Below, in pieces: positions 6,523 to 8,131 of a stretch of DNA of 8,131 nt. Each line of letters begins with the position of its first letter. The stretch's first letter is position 1. The position numbers were made by a program, and so were the translations under genes. Origin of the DNA: JAIYDJ01 sp031400505. Lineage in GTDB: Bacteria; Pseudomonadota; Alphaproteobacteria; Rhodobacterales; Rhodobacteraceae. Below the pieces are notes generated by a model. It made no database searches. It was not told the origin of the DNA and was given only the letters and a program-made list of their open reading frames with translations. The stretch lies in NCBI GenBank assembly GCA_031400505.1, contig JANNPZ010000046.1:1-8131 (forward strand). The letters run 5' to 3'.

Positions 6523-7602
6523 ATGCTTGTCAATACCACCGAGTTCAAGATAACGGTCCCGACGCTGCTGTTCGATCCCAATCTCTACACATTCGACTTC
6601 GACGCCGGCAAACAGCTCACCAAATTCCTCCTGGTCGAGGAGACGACGCTTGTGCAGGCGCCGTTCATCGATATCCGATTCGAGCCCCATGCCCGAGGCC
6701 AGTTCTGGGTCGACAGCCGGAAGTTGCTTGAACTGGAGGGCCTCCATGACATTCCACGCACGCGCCCGGTGTTCATCTTTCATCACGCATTCGTCTGCTC
6801 GACGCTGCTGGCACGATGCCTGGAACAGATTGACGCTTTCTTCAGCCTCAAGGAACCCTGGGTCCTTCGACGCCTGGCGGACCACAAGCGGGCGCAGGGC
6901 GAGGCAATGTCCGGCGCGCGATGGCAGGACATGTTTGGCAAGTATGTCCGGCTGCTCTGTCGTGATTTTCGTTCCGGGAGAATCCCGGTCATCAAGGCGA
7001 CGAACGTCGCAAACAATTTGCTTGTCGACGTGCTACGCCTGAAACAGGGCCACAAGATCCTGTACCTCCATTCCGATCTCAGGAGCTTCCTAATCTCCAA
7101 CCTGAAAAAGCCGCGCGATACGCAGCAAAAGATGCCCGGTCTGGCCCGGGCATTTCTGCAGGACAGTGATTTCCCGCAAAAGTATCCGGGCCTGTGCGAT
7201 ACCGCACAATTGTCATTTCTCCAGGTTTGTGCCTTGATCTGGCTGGTAAACCTGTACACGTTCAGCTACGCGCTCGACGCGTTCGGACTTGCCGATGCAA
7301 AGACGCTGGATGCCGGAGACATGTTGAACGATCTACCCGGAACTCTCGATTCACTTAGCCGCTTCTTCGGCCACATGCCTGATGCCGCCGAATTGCAGCG
7401 CATGTCCGACTCGCGCATCACTGGAACCAATGCAAAGGACCCATTGATGGCGTATGGCAGCGAACAAAGACGGATCGATATGGAGGCGATCGGGAACCGT
7501 TACGAAAGGGAACTCGCGGATGCCATGGCCTGGATCGAACCGCTAGTCAGGGAATTGCAGGTGCTGGAATACATGCGTGCCCGCCGGCTTCTCGATCGAT
7601 GA
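6523..7602 (+). CDS. Divergent sulfotransferase-like protein
   Basis: A 359-residue protein. The frame is open further upstream to 6262, but that part overlaps the preceding gene and is low-complexity Ser/Arg-rich shadow sequence, so the ATG at 6523, 10 bp after the previous stop, is the better start. No clear Shine-Dalgarno is seen, suggesting translational coupling. Residues 1-75 form an N-terminal module (TFDFD, APFIDIRFEP, FWVDSRKLLEL). Residues 83-100 read VFIFHHAFVCSTLLARCL, then LKEPWVLRRLAD (109-120). This has the position and pattern of the sulfotransferase phosphosulfate loop, but HHAFVCST replaces the usual G-x-P-R-S/T-G-T-T. VIKATNVANNLL (156-167) and ILYLHSDLRSFLIS (179-192) resemble the later sulfotransferase strands, the second being the 3'-phosphate site. 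I recall related proteins annotated as sulfotransferase family next to TonB receptors. Whether it binds PAPS, another nucleotide or nothing is open. Confidence 0.72.
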   Translation: MLVNTTEFKITVPTLLFDPNLYTFDFDAGKQLTKFLLVEETTLVQAPFIDIRFEPHARGQFWVDSRKLLELEGLHDIPRTRPVFIFHHAFVCSTLLARCLEQIDAFFSLKEPWVLRRLADHKRAQGEAMSGARWQDMFGKYVRLLCRDFRSGRIPVIKATNVANNLLVDVLRLKQGHKILYLHSDLRSFLISNLKKPRDTQQKMPGLARAFLQDSDFPQKYPGLCDTAQLSFLQVCALIWLVNLYTFSYALDAFGLADAKTLDAGDMLNDLPGTLDSLSRFFGHMPDAAELQRMSDSRITGTNAKDPLMAYGSEQRRIDMEAIGNRYERELADAMAWIEPLVRELQVLEYMRARRLLDR

Positions 7603-7617
7603 GACAGCTGTCCGGAT

Positions 7618-7920
7618 ATGGCTGAAGCCCTGGTTTGCTGGAAATGCGGCAACCCGCTTTCCGATCTAAGCCTGCCGCTCCTGCGAACCGAAGAATGCCG
7701 CGCCTGTCGCGCCGAAGTCCACGTCTGCCGCATGTGCCGGTTCTACGACCTCACGAAGGCGAAGCAATGTGCCGAGCCGGTCGCGGAGCCGGTTCTCGAC
7801 AAGCAGCGGGCTAATTTCTGCGGCTATTTCGTGCCGGTCTCGGGGCGCTTCCGTGCGCCTGGGCCGGCCGCTGACCAGGCCCTGGACGCACTCAACTCGC
7901 TATTTGGTGCAAAAAAGTGA
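7618..7920 (+). CDS. Small eight-cysteine putative zinc-binding protein
   Basis: A 100-residue protein with eight cysteines: C7-x2-C10, C27-x2-C30, C37-x2-C40, C51 and C68. The spacing suggests two four-cysteine zinc sites, the first a zinc ribbon (7/10/27/30) and the second using 37/40/51/68. Conserved-looking segments are VCWKCGNPL, VHVCRMCRFYD and DKQRANFCGYF; I recall similar uncharacterised proteins in other proteobacteria. The C-terminal 30 residues are Ala/Pro-rich and then helical (DQALDALNSLFG). It follows the sulfotransferase-like gene by 15 bp, so it may be co-transcribed, but its family does not point to the same pathway. A role in nucleic-acid or protein binding is possible, without direct evidence. 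Confidence 0.82.
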   Translation: MAEALVCWKCGNPLSDLSLPLLRTEECRACRAEVHVCRMCRFYDLTKAKQCAEPVAEPVLDKQRANFCGYFVPVSGRFRAPGPAADQALDALNSLFGAKK

Positions 7921-7939
7921 ACTTGCTCCGGATTCGGGG

Positions 7940-7968
7940 TAGGCACGCCCCGCCGCTTCGGCCACAAT
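7940..7968 (+). promoter_or_regulatory. Possible promoter of the desaturase-like gene
   Basis: TAGGCA (7940-7945) and CACAAT (7963-7968) are 17 bp apart, each matching four of six consensus bases, in the 79-bp gap before the ATG at 8000. The -10 lies inside a small CGGCC/GGCCG inverted repeat. Confidence 0.35.
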
Positions 7969-7999
7969 GCGGCCGTCCTTCCCAGCCGGAATTTCCCGT

Positions 8000-8131
8000 A
8001 TGAATTCAACCGCCGCCGCCGAGAAACCGCGCCTGCTCTGGGCGAACGTACTGATGTTCACCCTGACGCTGGCCTGCGCCGTGATCGTCGTGCCCTGGTA
8101 TGGATTCACCACCGGCTACAGCCCGGCGGCC
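8000..8131 (+). CDS. Acyl-CoA/fatty acid desaturase-like protein, N-terminal fragment
   Basis: The frame is open from ATG 8000 to the window edge, giving 44 residues. After a short polar start (MNSTAAAEKPR) comes LLWANVLMFTLTLACAVIVV, a membrane-spanning helix, then PWYGFTTGYSPAA. The LLWANV...TLT...VPWYG pattern matches the start of bacterial delta-9-type acyl-CoA desaturases, integral-membrane di-iron enzymes that introduce a cis double bond into fatty acyl chains. The diagnostic histidine boxes would lie beyond the window, so the call rests on this short segment alone. No consensus Shine-Dalgarno is visible. The gene seems separate from the sulfotransferase run, with its own promoter-like element. 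Confidence 0.65.
   Translation, partial: MNSTAAAEKPRLLWANVLMFTLTLACAVIVVPWYGFTTGYSPAA

Noticed and set aside
7603..7612. GACAGCTGTC 10-bp palindrome in the 15-bp gap before the eight-cysteine gene
   Set aside because: Too short to be significant alone, with no flanking T-tract and no second copy noticed; probably chance.
7935..7952. CGGGG...CCCCG inverted repeat after the eight-cysteine gene as a terminator
   Set aside because: The stem is only five pairs and no T-run follows it.

Overview
This is a GC-rich bacterial window, most likely from a gammaproteobacterium of the Steroidobacterales, Woeseiales or Xanthomonadales type. The evidence is a large TonB-dependent receptor with a typical plug and barrel, a DUF192 protein, a small eight-cysteine protein of a kind I recall from proteobacteria, and the N-terminus of an acyl-CoA desaturase-like protein. 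The placement is inferred from gene content and composition only. I saw no rRNA, tRNA, CRISPR array, transposase or phage gene.

Layout. Bases 2-307 (+) are the 3' end of a DUF192 gene. It converges on a minus-strand gene (314-1594) for a TPR plus aspartyl/asparaginyl beta-hydroxylase-like protein. About 400 bp of AT-richer intergenic DNA (1595-1992) separates that gene from a divergent TonB-dependent receptor gene (1993-4770). The intergenic region holds two tandem GTTG-N8-CAAC dyads, one inside a perfect 18-bp palindrome. The receptor gene ends at a strong intrinsic terminator (4796-4824). Next comes a compact plus-strand run: a TPR-sulfotransferase (4938-6512), a divergent sulfotransferase-like protein (6523-7602) and a small eight-cysteine putative zinc protein (7618-7920). 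A desaturase-like gene (8000 onward) runs off the end, probably from its own promoter.

How the genes may work together. The core, 314-7602, places an outer-membrane receptor beside one 2-oxoglutarate/Fe(II) oxygenase-like enzyme and two sulfotransferase-type proteins. The hydroxylase and the first sulfotransferase share the same plan, an N-terminal TPR array fused to a C-terminal catalytic domain, which fits enzymes that dock on proteins or peptides. A reasonable inference is a small modification-and-uptake locus: the receptor imports or senses a ligand, and the enzymes hydroxylate and sulfate a peptide, a protein (perhaps the receptor itself) or a nutrient-derived molecule. The substrate cannot be read from sequence. 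The flanking DUF192, zinc-protein and desaturase genes look like unrelated neighbours.
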